Of a stretch of DNA of 64,000 nucleotides, positions 35,303-47,183 are shown piece after piece. Positions within the stretch are counted from its first letter, which is position 1; every line of letters begins with the position of its first letter. The notes under the pieces are model-generated. The model made no database searches. It saw nothing but the letters and a program-made list of their open reading frames with translations, and was not told the origin of the DNA. Position numbers and translations under genes: made by a program. The DNA is from Enoplolaimus lenunculus (taxonomy: Eukaryota; Nematoda; Enoplea; Enoplida; Thoracostomopsidae). The DNA is taken from assembly GCA_030248215.1 (NCBI GenBank), contig JASANG010001611.1, forward strand, positions 56,993 through 120,992. The letters run 5' to 3'.

Positions 35303-37462
35303 ACGAAAGAACTTTTTGTCGTCGAAGATGTTAATCCGCACGCACCTCATCATTACCTTGTCATACCGCACGAGCATCTGCGCACTCCCAAATGTCTGAC
35401 AATGAAACACTCTGCCTTAGGTAATATCTCCCTATCACCGTACAAAGTAGCCAAACAATGCAGAAATTTAAAATTGAATTCAATTGGCTGAATACATACT
35501 ACATACCTCTTCGCCTCCGACATATTGGAATATTGATATTATTCATGCGCCTTCTTGTCTGAAATCTTAGCAGGTTTTTCGTATTTACCGTTCGTACAAT
35601 GTAGTAAAATCTACAGTCAACCTTTTGGTGTTGTTTACTATAAAATACTTAGAATTGTGTCGGAATGGTTTTAGAATCAGATATTGTTGTGTCTGAGTTT
35701 GTGTTTGTATTTTAGTTAACACTATGGTGGAAGCAGGTGTCACAGTTCTCAAAATGAAAAATTGTGAAAATACCAGCGATGCCAGGTATATCAGTTTGTA
35801 CATAATATGTAATAAAACGCAAGATGTATAGCTTTAATTTTGATTTTATGTTGCTGATAGTGCGTTTTTAAAACCTGAATAAACGAAACTTTTGATTTAA
35901 GTGGAACGATCACATCGCAATGTGGTTTACAAAGGGTATTATTTGCAATCCTGCTCATGTTGATAGCAGGGTACAACCGGGTACCAAAAACTGCCGGAAC
36001 CGGATAATCTAATATCCGGCCGGAGACGGATAACGAATTAAAATCTAATACTACATTGCATTCAATTATCAGAACGTATCTTACATTCAAATATCAGAAC
36101 ATATGTTACAATTCTTCCTTTTGTGGCTGAAGGTACCCAGAGTGTTTACGCGCTAACATTTTTAAAACTTTAACATCGACCCTATTATACTATTCTATGT
36201 TTTTGTAACATTGCGTTCAGTTACAATATTTTTTGGCCCATGTTTGTTTTAAGGGCATCCAGCTTTCCGTAGGTACTACTATAAAACAGAGGTGGCTCAG
36301 ATCAGGGATTGGAGTCTCGGTGTCAGTCTCGGCAAATCTTGGTATTTGGCTTTGGCAGGTCTCGATTTCATGAGTATCGGTGGTTTGAAACCGACATTGA
36401 AAGTCGAGGATGCAGCAAATGCTAATAAACTTACAAAAAGTAGAAGTTAATATTGTTGAATGCCATCGTTGCACAATAATTATTAGCAGATATTCTGAAA
36501 ATGAAAACACTCAAATTATGAAAAAAGACAAAAAATTACGAAAAAATCATTTGAAATAATTTATTTTGAAATTTTTTTTCTGTGATGACCACAAGTTGAC
36601 GGAGACCGAGACATTTTATGTCTCGTTTCCGCCCATCCCTGGCTCGGATTAAAGCTATTATTTTTGTTTAGGCTTAGGCTTAGTGATAGACCCATATTTA
36701 TTTACGCTGAAGTTTAGGTTTAGCCTTAGAAATAATAAAAATATGCTGAGATATATTCTGCTACGCCGCTAGAATAACACTCGTCATCTATATCTGGTTT
36801 CTAGCGTCATTGTAACCGAACAAAAATTGTGAACGTAAGCTCTTGTGCACGATTCCGCTTTGAACCCTTAAAAATTCGTCTATGGGCAAAATACCAAAAA
36901 TTATGAAGGGTCACCATACCACATGCAGTGTTACAGTGGTTAGACGCGCACTGTACTCAAATTATTTAATATAACACATTAGTCGTATGTTTTGTTCAAA
37001 TCCGCGACGAACACAACGCCAATGTTGCAATTTTAAAGTATCAAACCTTTTCCATTTTGTGCCGCATAATGCCGATTTTATGGCTACTGAAGTAAATTTT
37101 GTGTGAATACCGTGTTATATATTAGTTTTTATGTACTACTCACTAGCTAGGCGCCTTGAAATTAAAAATCCAGTGAAAAAGAACATCGGGTTTTTCCTTC
37201 AAGTGGGTTTATCTTTATTTGGGCTTCATTCGCAAATTAACCAGGCCCCGTCACGGCTTATATTGCAAATTAAGCGAATCCCGTTCATTGACAACCATGT
37301 TTATGTTGTGTTTACTTTTATAGATTTGGATTTCATTGGCCTCCTCTCCATTCGATCGAGCATTTGCATATGCATGTAATGTGTCCTACCAGCGCAATGT
37401 CATTGCTGGACAAATACCTTATATTCAAGCCTGGTTTACTGTTTGTGACGGTAACAAGTTAA
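35303..37462 (+). CDS. HINT3: HINT3-like histidine-triad nucleotide hydrolase (5' partial)
   Basis: Three plus-strand exons: 35303-35420, 35716-35785 and 37324-37462 (stop TAA at 37460-37462). Splice signals are CCTTTTCAG|ACG, CTTAG|GTAATA, GTATTTTAG|TTA, GCCAG|GTATAT and TTTATAG|ATTT, and phases agree (1 then 2). Exon A reads ELFVVEDVNPHAPHHYLVIP then HEHL, matching HINT3 F.DIKPAA.HHYLV.PK.H. Exon B reads LVNTMVEAGVTVLKM, like LVENMVTVGKTIL. Exon C reads GFHWPPLHSIEHLHMHV, the histidine-triad active site (HxHxH, HLHMH) with the HINT3-specific FHxPP lead, then SLLDKYLIFKPGLLFVTV, like the human FLSKL.YR..SYWFIT. HINT3 enzymes hydrolyse adenosine phosphoramidates and acyl-AMP. The exon with the N-terminal Cys-rich start (CxFC) was not found upstream; an intron must precede 35303. 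The visible 109 residues cover the catalytic core. Confidence 0.85.
35967..36045. mobile_element. Left-end fragment of the CAGGGTGCAACCGG MITE
   Basis: CAGGGTACAACCGGGTACC followed by CTGCCGGAACCGG matches the left end of the 34313 element. No right end follows. It is in the HINT3 intron between exons B and C. Confidence 0.5.
36303..36641. mobile_element. hAT-like MITE with CAGGGATTGGAGTCTCGG end, 8-bp duplication
   Basis: It is bounded by GCTCAGAT (36295-36302) and GCTCGGAT (36642-36649), one mismatch. The left CAGGGATTGGAGTCTCGGTG is inverted relative to the right TCGTTTCCGCCCATCCCTG. Relatives are at 7180-7644 and 51352-51756. It lies in the HINT3-like intron. Confidence 0.7.
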
Positions 37463-39224
37463 TATTAGTATCAAGAGTAAACTCACTGGACTAAGCATTA
37501 ATTGTAAATCTACTATAAAATCTACTATAATTAAACGTTGTGATCTAGTCTAAATTACGGATTGAATGTAGGACGCAGGATTGAAACGTAAACCAGTTTT
37601 TAATATCTTTAAATCGAAGAAGCTCCAAGGTCTGGTTCTGGTGGAAATCTTCCAGTAGTGCGTGGCTATTTTTAATTGATTCACGACGGTATGTACGTAT
37701 TCAGCATACACAGCGCCGTCTTTACATGTGCTACACTACGTTTTGTGTTGAAGGGCTACGCAGTAGGCTGTTTTTTCCGCGATTAGTATATTTATTAATT
37801 AATGGTATATAATTGCCCCCTTATGGTAGTATTTGCTAAAAATGATCATGATGCATCAACCAAATTATAGCTCTTGGATGCGCAGCCTTTGAAGTTGGCC
37901 ACAAATTTCAAGGCTACGTTTACGCTTCTATTTTTAGCCGGGATATATGATTGAACGTCTACGGACGATCCCCGATGAAGATTCACCTCAAGCTGCTACT
38001 GTAACATGAATGCTATTCATAATAGCAATGACGGGTTGTATTAAATATTTTAATGGTTATTTATATTCTTCTATTGTAAGTACTGTTTGTGTTGTGTTTG
38101 TATCCGAATACGCAGAGCCTGCCAATACGTGAAAGAATGTAAGTAATATATTTTTAAACTCCTTTTTGTTAATAGAAGTGCTTGCACCAATTTCGGTTGA
38201 ACCACTGTAGGCAAAGCATAGCATGAACTTTTCACAAGTTCGCATATGGCTCCATTGTCACGCATGAACCCTGTGGAAAATAAGTTTATGCAGATCCTAA
38301 ATTTGTAGAAATCTTATTGTTTTGTATTGTCTATAATGTATATTTTGTTCTAATGCATCTAAGTTCCACGTTAAAATTTTATTAAGCAGGTCAGCCGCGA
38401 CTCTAGTTCAAATTGCTCAGTGGCCGTGTTGTAACATGCTGCATTATTATTTCTAGTCTTGACATACCTTTTCAGTAAATTTTATATTTGGCTTGTTTGA
38501 TTTTGTTAAAGTTGCTAAAAATAACCGTAGAGCGGGTCAAATCCATGTTAGTATTTGGGTGCTAGCCTATAGTATTTTTATACAGAAACGTGTTGTAGTC
38601 GGAACAGCAGGGTAGAACCGAAGATGTCTTGGCGTCGGTAGAAAATCGACTTCTGGATCCGAAAAAATTTGTTCCGAAGGTTCCAGGTCATTATGTTTTT
38701 CATAATTTTGTAGTAATGCTTTTCAGTAAGCGTACAGTCTTCCGGAAGTTACCCGTAACAAAATATCTACCGAAATTTTTTAAAACTGCGATTTTTACGA
38801 AATTACCTTGAAACTGATCGATGCTGAAGTAATGCTGGTTTTTCAACGTATATTATACTAAAATTTAATGTATTCATTAATAAAGTGGAAAGGTTAAGAA
38901 ATGAATGGTGTCTTATGTCAAGTGGCGAACAGTATTTTATCCATTTCATTTATTTGCTAGTTTATTTTACAGATTTGGCTTACAGAATAAACATGATATC
39001 TATTTCATTTCATACAGGTAGGTCCAGATGAAAGATAGGCCAAAGTTAGTTCACGACAGCGATAAATGCTAGAGCTCGAGTTAGACGTGTTGACACCAAT
39101 TCAGAAACTAGTATGGTTTTTTGAATTTCGTATCCTTTGAGGGCATTTATTTACCGAATGCTCATAGTGCTGCTATTACTGGTTTCGCAAATATCAATAA
39201 GGTTGAATGGATAGCGTTTACAGC
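37463..39224. other. Spacer between HINT3-like and MRPL19 genes
   Basis: About 1.8 kb between two plus-strand genes. No exon or well-bounded repeat is evident. It should contain the HINT3 3' UTR and the distal MRPL19 promoter. Confidence 0.5.
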
Positions 39225-39389
39225 CATGTATAGAACAGGGCCGGAACGTTTTCCTTAGGGACTGTAACAGAGCAAGGCGAAAGTCCACACTATTTTTTGC
39301 TTAGGCTTAGGTATAGGCTTATCCTTGCGCTTAGGCTCAGGCGTAGGTTTAGGAATATGCTATGCTACTGTTCCGGCCCTGTTCTATGC
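39225..39389. mobile_element. Fold-back MITE next to the MRPL19 start codon
   Basis: CATGTATAGAACAGGGCCGG on the left is inverted as CCGGCCCTGTTCTATGCC on the right. The middle has TTAGGCTTAGG-like words. The copy at 63296-63476 has the same ends and middle. Its right end lies about 18 bp before the MRPL19 ATG (39407), so it replaces or forms part of the 5' leader or promoter. Confidence 0.7.
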
Positions 39390-39406
39390 CTGGGCCGCAT
39401 TTACGA

Positions 39407-42400
39407 ATGCGTTTAGTTTATAGTTTTGCGTTACGAGTTTTAGTTCGTTCAGCTTGTTTTCGAAATGCATGTTTTTGCTCCACCGCTGCGAACACAGTTC
39501 GTCAGTCAGATTCAACCATTGCTCCGAGTGGTAGTGCATCGCCCGAAGAGGTTGGATTAGAAATACCTGGAGGATTTAAAAGACGAGGACGTCGGCTGAG
39601 GAAAACAACGGCTGTACGGTTTCCTTCGGATTTCAGGTAAAAATTATTACTGAAGTAAAATTATTCATTGCCTACTGGGATGTTTTTGGTTTGTACTTTG
39701 AAAGGTATAATCCATGCCTTGCGTTAAATGCAAAAAATCTAGTATTTTATAGCTTGCAGTTGCAATGGTTTATATACCGAGTGAAACGTACGTGCGTTTT
39801 TGTTTCAAAGCTACGATTCTGTTTTTCTTTATAGTTGCCAGTCAAAGCCGCGTATAGCAACGCCGGTGCAGAAAAGTACTATGTAGCAATACTTTTGCTG
39901 GCGTAAAGGTTTAGTGAACATGATGTGGTTAATTTGACTTTGCAGATTTCAATATCCCGATTTCTTGCCACGGCCTGAGTTTGGCATTCGGCATGCTATT
40001 TCTGAAAAACTTGAAAGGATGGATATGCTTCGTCGTCGTGAACACATTGAAATTCCTGAGTTTTATGCAGGTTTGTACGGATTGTCACGAATGGTTGCTT
40101 AAGTGATTTGACTATGATGCGTTTTGTTTGAGAGTTTTATATTTCCTGTTAACCTGGTCGGTCTCGTTGAGCACCTAGACCCGAGACCGTGACTGTAGGT
40201 TTCGGCGGTTTCTGTCAAGTCTTAGACAGTTACCGATAATGGAAATGAAATTATTATGACTAATGTTTGTGCGTGGTTAGAAGGTGTTTGTTGGTTTAGC
40301 GTAAAAACTTGTATATCTATGGGTTAATAATAAAATCAGACTACAACAGCGCAAAATTTTATTTTTCACAAACTAATGCAATAGATGTTTGGTCGTCTTG
40401 AAAGTTGATCATAAATATTTTAAAAAAACTTGATTTTGAAGTTCACGCTTGAAACCTATCAAGGCTCAAAAAGCCGATATCGGACAAGCCAAATAACGTG
40501 ACTTTCCGAGACCGAAACAGCATATCCGTATTAGCATGAAAAGAAATCCAGTGTACTTTAGCAGTGTGAATAGCGTTCTGTGTACGCTATTCATACATAT
40601 TGTTGGATATATGGTGTAACTGAAAACTGGAAATTTAACAATTCAGTTTACACATTTTTAGGTTCGATTTTGGCAGTCAAAGTGTCTGATCAACATGCTC
40701 CAGGTCGTACAAATCGATTTGTTGGAATATGTATTGCAAGAGAAAAACATGGGTTGCGGCACTGTTTCACTCTTCGCAATGTTATTGACGGCCACGGTCA
40801 GGGTGTATTGATTAAATTGATTTTGTATTGCTTGCAAAAAATGTGAAAGTTCTGCCTTTTGATTGTAACAATATTAGTTTTATGATCAATAATGTCTGTC
40901 TGCAATGTTTATTGTCTATATACTGCACTTTGATGTATGAAGGAAATCAAGCATCTGCAAACCATTGTGAGTGCTATTGGCAACTAATAGGATAAATTTG
41001 CTTTCAGAAACGTTCCTGCATTGCATGTACTCGTTAAATTATGTTTTGGTTGCAAGCGTGTCTATACCAAACGTATACATTTTACTTTGTTGTTATAGGA
41101 TTCGAAGTTCGTTACGATATGTACAATCCTTTAATTCGAGAAATCCAAGTACTAAAATTAGAAAAACGACTAGATGATGAATTGTTTTATCTCCGGGATG
41201 CGCCGCCGGAATATTCTACTGTTCCGTTCAATATGGAACCTGTTCCTCATCCAGATGAAGCACCTGTGCCTGTGAACAAAACACTGGTGAGTTATGTTGT
41301 TAAAGGTTCTTATCTAGCAATAATCTTACGCAGATCCTGTCATATTTTGCAGGGGCATATCTTTTTCTTTGAAAGAAGTGACGGTGTGTGCAGTGTTGTT
41401 AAAGCAAAAAGCGGCCGCGGTTCCACTTGTTTTCGTAATTTGTCTTAGTCATTAAGCGAACCGAAACTCCGAGCGAAGCTCGGAGTTTCGCGAATCGTTT
41501 TATGTTTTGTACTTGGGGGTCGAAAGGTGGATGTCCGTCCGTCCGTCTGTCCGTCCGAAAAGAATCTCAGGAACGGCTGAACCGATTTTGATAAACTTTT
41601 TTTGTTTGAAAGCCAATTATCCTAGCGTGTTAACCGTTTATTAGCTACAGGCTAATTTGCATAATTAATTAAGCCTAAATTAGGACTTTCCACAATATTT
41701 CACTAATTATTACAGTTAGAAGCAATCTAATTTTAGCATTAAAGGGTTTTTGGGTGCGAGGAATCTGCGTAGACTGCTTAAAAACCTCCAAAACCGATAC
41801 TTGAGCAGCTAGCGAATAGATAATTTGCATATTAGCATAGTTTATAAGCCTAAATTAGGACTTTTTACAATATTTCACTAATTATTATGGTTAAAAGCAA
41901 TATAATTTCAGCATCAAAAGGTTTTTAGGGGCGAGGAATCTGAATAAATTGTTTACAAACGTCTAAAACCAATAATTGAGTAGTTAGCTAATAGAAAATT
42001 TGCATATAAGCATACTTGATAAGCCTAAATTAGGCGTTTTTACAATGTTTCACTAATTATTAGGGTTACAAGCAATCTAATTTCAGCAATAATGGGTTTT
42101 CGGGTGCGAGGAAGCTGAATAAATTGTCTACAAACGTTTAAAGGCGATTATCGAATAGTTAGCTAATAGATAATTAGCATATTTGCTTAATTGACGAGAC
42201 AAAATTAGGACTTTTTAAATTATTCCAATATTTATTAGGGTGGCTGAAGGGTTTTTGCGTGCGAGGAATCTGAGGAAATTGCTTACAAACCTCCAAAACC
42301 GATAAATGAATAGTTAGCTAATAACTAATTTGCATATTTCCTTAATTGCTTACGTGTGTTTGAGCTTTGCTCAACAAATGTAGTCCCACTACGACTGGTT

Positions 42401-43662
42401 TGTGTATTGGGAAATTTTTTAACCTTCTGTTTCAGCTTGATTCAACAAAAAGGTCCTTCGATTACATAGTCAAGCTAAACCAGCGAAATAAGCTTAATTA
42501 GAATTCTTGCTGTATCCAATAAAGCTGTCAAAATGAATACAATGTTTCATTATCTTGAAGAGTTGACCTGCGATAAAACCTCAAATGCTGTAGTAGTTTA
42601 AAATAAAGGAAGTATGGAAAACTCATAAATCCGTGCGTTATTGTTTACTGAGAAACTGCAGGGTTGGAGCGTTGGATAAGACTAGAACCTAAATGTTTTC
42701 AGACACGTTTACGTTTGTTATGCTTTGTTATCAGGTGAAACTCAAGCCTTCAAATTTTTGGCACCAGCGATGGGAAATTAAATATCATATTCAAGGTTTG
42801 GAGCGGCCATTAGAACCTCTGTTAACAAGTGACTGGTACATGAAAAAGTTTTTAAAGGTAATTAATACAGGCGTGCTATTATTTACTCCTTTGTGCAGTT
42901 TTGCTAGAATTTTAATATGCATTGTAGCTTTTTAACATTTGGTTTATTGTAATGTTCGAAATACTCTCTGAACAACATATGTAGTATATAATTCGTTATC
43001 ATATGATTTCTTCCTGATTTACGTCTGACTGCTTTTTTGACGACAAAATTTGTTCACACCAATGGTACTTCAATGTGGTTATTTTCGCAGTTTAGTCTGT
43101 TATTATACGCGTACGCATTGTGTAGATCTTAACGAATCTATGTTGCTTTGCTGGACTGTAATATTTTTAAAAGAGCATCTTTTTACCACCGGAAACAACA
43201 TAAGTAAACTTAATCTTTAGATAAATGTTCAGACTTAGAACACTAGACTACCACTCTTAAAAGTATACATTCTTTGTACATACTTATGGTGCCATATTCG
43301 TTCAGTGGCTTATAGCTTTGCGCTTTGAATTGTAGAAAAATGTTGAATACTGGCAACGCATGGATATTATGCAAGACTATCGTGATACAATTCCGGCTGA
43401 AGATCAAGCTCGGATTTACACAGAGATTAGATCAGCGAACAAAAATTATATGGTACACAAAACAAACCCACGTCGGCGCTATTTGGTGCCACATCGAACG
43501 GCGCCTTCTGTCGATGTTGGAGGCGACCCTAAGAGGGCATTCACTGAAGTATCTGTCGACACTGCCGAGATTCAGTCGAACAGATGTGCGTTAGAATCTG
43601 AAGTTCTCAAAAATAATACTACTACTACTAATAATAATAATAGTAGCAATAATAAGGGATGA
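39407..43662 (+). CDS. MRPL19: Mitochondrial large-subunit ribosomal protein bL19m
   Basis: Six exons: 39407-39636, 39946-40070, 40662-40802, 41099-41286, 42735-42857 and 43336-43662 (stop TGA 43660-43662). Junctions are GT-AG, phases consistent: 1134 nt, 377 residues. The first ~35 residues are Arg-rich without acids ([20 protein letters not shown]), as in a mitochondrial presequence. Family blocks follow in order: [39 protein letters not shown] with [19 protein letters not shown], the hallmark [20 protein letters not shown] then PEYSTV, and [13 protein letters not shown]. Human MRPL19 has IPEFYVGSIL, LRNVIEGQG and [20 protein letters not shown] at the same places. bL19 sits at the mitoribosome subunit interface. 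The C-terminus is about 85 residues longer than human and ends in Asn/Thr/Ser codon repeats (43612-43656). The start at 39407 was chosen because the earlier in-frame ATG (39362) lies inside a MITE. Intron 4 holds a 0.95-kb repeat. Confidence 0.95.
41459..42405. repeat. Tandem-structured ~0.95-kb dispersed element, copy 2 (MRPL19 intron 4)
   Basis: Opposite in orientation to the 8361-9150 copy. It opens with a perfect hairpin, CGAAACTCCGAGC-GAA-GCTCGGAGTTTCG split over 41463-41491 (13-bp stem, 3-base loop), then CCGTCCGTCC repeats and the conserved box AATCTCAGGAACGGCTGAAC. About five diverged 150-170-bp units follow, ending at ATGTAGTCCCACTACGACTG. ATTTGCAT occurs exactly at 41655, 41823, 41998 and 42328, with a one-base variant in the remaining unit. 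Confidence 0.8.
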
Positions 43663-43958
43663 CAAATGATAGCGCCATGTATAGTTGTATTTAGATTAAT
43701 TGTATTTTTAAAAATGAGCGTTATCATTTTGAGACACAGTACACTCGAAGGTGTTCCTGTTCCGGGAGAACATCGAGTTCCAGCTGTGATAGAATTTTTG
43801 CCGTACGTTTCTGAAATTTCAGTAGCGAAGTGTTTCGTTTTTTATTAGTAGTGATGAGCAAGATGTAACAGGATATACGTTTCCAGTAAAATTCGGTGTC
43901 CGTTTGCCTTATAGAATTACCGCAAGTTCCGTTATTTTTATTCTTAAAATTACATAGT

Positions 43959-43964
43959 AATAAA
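43959..43964 (+). promoter_or_regulatory. Candidate polyadenylation signal for MRPL19
   Basis: AATAAA lies about 300 nt after the MRPL19 stop. The position is plausible for a 3' UTR end, but the hexamer is frequent in AT-rich DNA. Confidence 0.3.
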
Positions 43965-44191
43965 TCACGTATATATCTCACAGTTCTTCATTATACAGAT
44001 ATGCTGTTATTGTTCTTTATGGAACCAAAATCACAAAATTCAGCAAGTATAAAAATTTTGGTGCATCGGATATTTTCCCGGTGAATATTTACATTGATCA
44101 GTTATGTTGGCAGAAAAATAAAACATCTTTGAGACGTACAATATACTTCAGTATCCGCTTTCTGCCCGTTATTTTTATTATCCATTTGCAC

Positions 44192-44865
44192 CTTGGTGAT
44201 TTGCGCTGGATATCGGAATAATTTTTATCGGGACATTTGTTTGGTCTTTTAAGTTTGCATTCAGCGTTAGAATAATTGCAAAGTTCACAGTCTGAACTCA
44301 AGATACCGCCAAGCTCTGCTGAAATCTATCTGGAATCATTAAACAAAACTAGCAATACTGTTAACTCATTCATTGTTTGAGATCGTACCCAAAGTTTTCT
44401 GGGATTAAATTGTTTAAGCAAATATAGTAACTAAAAATTCTTTTATTTATCTTGATTTGGCTTTTCATTTGCATACAAATGTGTTTTGGTGCTATTAAAA
44501 TAAAGCTGATTTTTAACGTCTTTTAATAATTATGTTGTCGTCGGACTTGAGCGCCTTTAAATTAGCGCGATGGATTAAATTGCTATTATTCACTTGGATA
44601 ACGAAATATTTCACCTGGAAATAGGTGACTGTTTTGATAGTCATTGTTTTATGTGTGACTGTTGTATACGAACACCAAGTTTGTTTAAAACACCTAAATT
44701 TACATTGCCAACCTCCGCCCCAAAAAACTCAATTGCAATGGCCAATTTGTCTAGCTGAGGTCGTAACAATTGTACAAGCATTGTATTAAGTTTGCGGGAC
44801 AATATTTGCAGAAGTGTTCTTAGCTTACAAAAAGCAGGTGTAAGTACATTTAGTTGAGAAGAATG
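44192..44865 (-). CDS. Candidate unrecognised minus-strand gene, two exon-like segments
   Basis: Segment 1 (44865-44713, 51 codons) follows a good acceptor (ATGTTTTGCAG) and ends GCGGAG|GTTGGC; it is helix-prone (VLTPAFCKLRTLLQILSRKL, then LVQLLRPQLDKLAIAIEFFG). Segment 2 (44313-44192, 40 codons plus 2 nt) can start after CAGCAGAG in phase 0 and ends ACCAAG|GTGCAA; it is Cys-rich (SDCELCNYSNAECKLKRPNK, then C). Joined, they keep one open frame. I do not recognise the family and found no neighbouring exon on either side. Alternatively these are chance frames: segment 1 could also read through its donor to a stop at 44641. Other possible starts for segment 2 break the phase. Confidence 0.25.
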
Positions 44866-45999
44866 CTGCAAAACATGATACCACAGTATTTACTTGAGGC
44901 TTTGTATTGAAAAAACCTAACGGTAGACTACTGACAATCGTACAGTATTGTGATTGATTTATAAAGTGACCAAACTACGAAAATGTTTGCGGTATATAAG
45001 CCGCATGACATACAAAGTTTAAAACAGAAAACGTCGGAGTTTTAATGTTCTGTCGTCATGTTCCGATTTTTCCAGTTAATTAACTTTTTATTAGTTTAAA
45101 ACCATGAAAATAGAATTGTGCAGTAACTTTGTTTTTCAATGCATGTTAACTATTGATCATTATATGATTGCCTTCAGTTTGTTGTACGTGTGTTTGTTTC
45201 GATCTAAAAGAACAGTTTTCTTTCACCGCCGCTACGTGGTGACCAGAGGCGTGCGTACTGTTGATATAAGCAGGGATAGGGGGATATATTCCCTCTCGAA
45301 GTCCTGGAGGGACGGGAAAATGAGAGTCTTTGGCAAGTTTTAGACTTATCTACTGGATTATGTGGTTATATTTTAAATAAAATCCTCTCTTATCTACGTC
45401 CTCAGATGGGTTGCTACCTGTAGTTATAAAACCTTGGTTGAAATCTAGATTTATGAATGATACTAAATAAATGCCAGAGCCAGTGCAGCTTAAGCTGGCG
45501 CTATGTATTTTCTATGCTGTTAGATTATTTTCTGAATATTGATAGATTAGTTTTTGTGGCAAACTCTACTCTCAGGTAGGCTTCGCTTTGTGTGTGTACA
45601 CATACATTATGTACGCTATATTTTTTTGCTTGTTTTATATTCTATTTTTGGACGCACAACTGGTATGATGAGTTTGTTATGGCAATTGTGTTTGAAACGT
45701 ACGAAGTTTAATTCGGTACGGTTTCATCAGTTTATCTGCGTGTGTATTGTAAATTTAGCTCATTATTAATTAATTTACGTTTTTGTGGACCTTTTTTTAC
45801 GTACCTTTAGAGGCGACAATTTGTCAGAATTGCTTTTTGCAGCTTTGTCGGATGCCAAAATTTGTAACTTTCGAAGAGTTATCAATTATGCTGAGCACAG
45901 TATATTTTTAAGTGGAAAAACATCAAGGCTTGATAGATGTGAATTTTTCTTAGAATTTCGCTAGATGTAAGAAAACAACGCCTTTGAGCGAAAGCGTTA

Positions 46000-46085
46000 C
46001 TCTTGTATCTCAAGTGATTGTTGGGGACGCGTTTAAGCTGAGTGTCCAGGGTCGAATTCTAGGTTCAAACTAGGTGTCAGTGTGA
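46000..46085 (+). repeat. tRNA-like sequence
   Basis: ATCTCAAGTGATTGTTGGGG could be an A-box region and AGGGTCGAATTCTAGG a B box, about 40 bp apart. Arms do not form a cloverleaf that I can draw. It is a probable SINE head or relic. Confidence 0.3.
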
Positions 46086-47183
46086 TGGAAGTTACTTGTG
46101 CATGAAAGGATTAAGAAAATATTCAGGTTTATGGGAAAATGATGTACATATTTATAATACTTTCGAGATTTGTTACGTTTCGTTTTTTAGAATGTACTGT
46201 ATGTATGTTTCTTTTTTCTTTATAGTTTCTTTTTTTGTTTAAACACAAAATACGTTTATTTTTATGAATCTATTCTTCGCTGCTTAGTTTAAATAGAAAC
46301 GGGGGTGGATCAAGGAGGGTAGCTGGGTGATTTTTGTTGCGATCGTGCTACTCTCAAGCAGAGAAAAAGTTATATAAATCTAGTGTAAAACTGTGTTTAA
46401 ATTCTCGGGATATGCCACTGTATTGAAACAAATTGTTGATGTTGATGCTACGAATAAATACGTAATATATTCATATCGGTATGATTGGTGAGAAACACTA
46501 GGCTGAAACGCGTAATACTAGAGCGATAACAGATTTATGTTGCTCGGCTATATTGTAAATACTGAACTGATCGCACCACCTTGTCTGTGTTCAAGAGTGA
46601 ACTGCACTTCCCAATAGAATGTATATATACATACATATATGTGTGTATGTGGTTTGTTGCCTTTTCTGCATTTTCCTCGCACAAGTCATTAGTTGTCTCC
46701 AGCCGAATGCAGCCCCACAGCCAGAGTTTGTTAGAGAGGAAAAACATTTACAGTGGGGGCAGGGCAAAGTTGCATAATTTGCATTTCTTTTGATGAAGTC
46801 TAAAACATATTTGGCCAAACAGAAGCGAAACTGTCGGCAGGGATGTGGCGCCCTTGACCCCATCGGACTTGCGGCCCAGTAGTTGTCAGTACGTTTTGAT
46901 TGTATCTGCTTTACACAACGCTGTCAACCAACTTTGCCACACAAGAGAGAAATACGCAGCAACTGTTTTTGTGTTTTCATTTTTTGTCTTCTTTTTACCT
47001 TTATGCGTCTCTCTATCCGTGTGTTGTATTGAATTAAAATTGAGATAATCTTTTTTCTTTTTGACTAATATGTCGTGTTTTGAGCGAGTTACACATACAT
47101 ATGTGGTGGACCCAGTTTCGCGTTGTAAAACAGCGGATGTGCGCTTTAAAATGCGATGTATATGCTCTTAGTTATGTTGAGAT

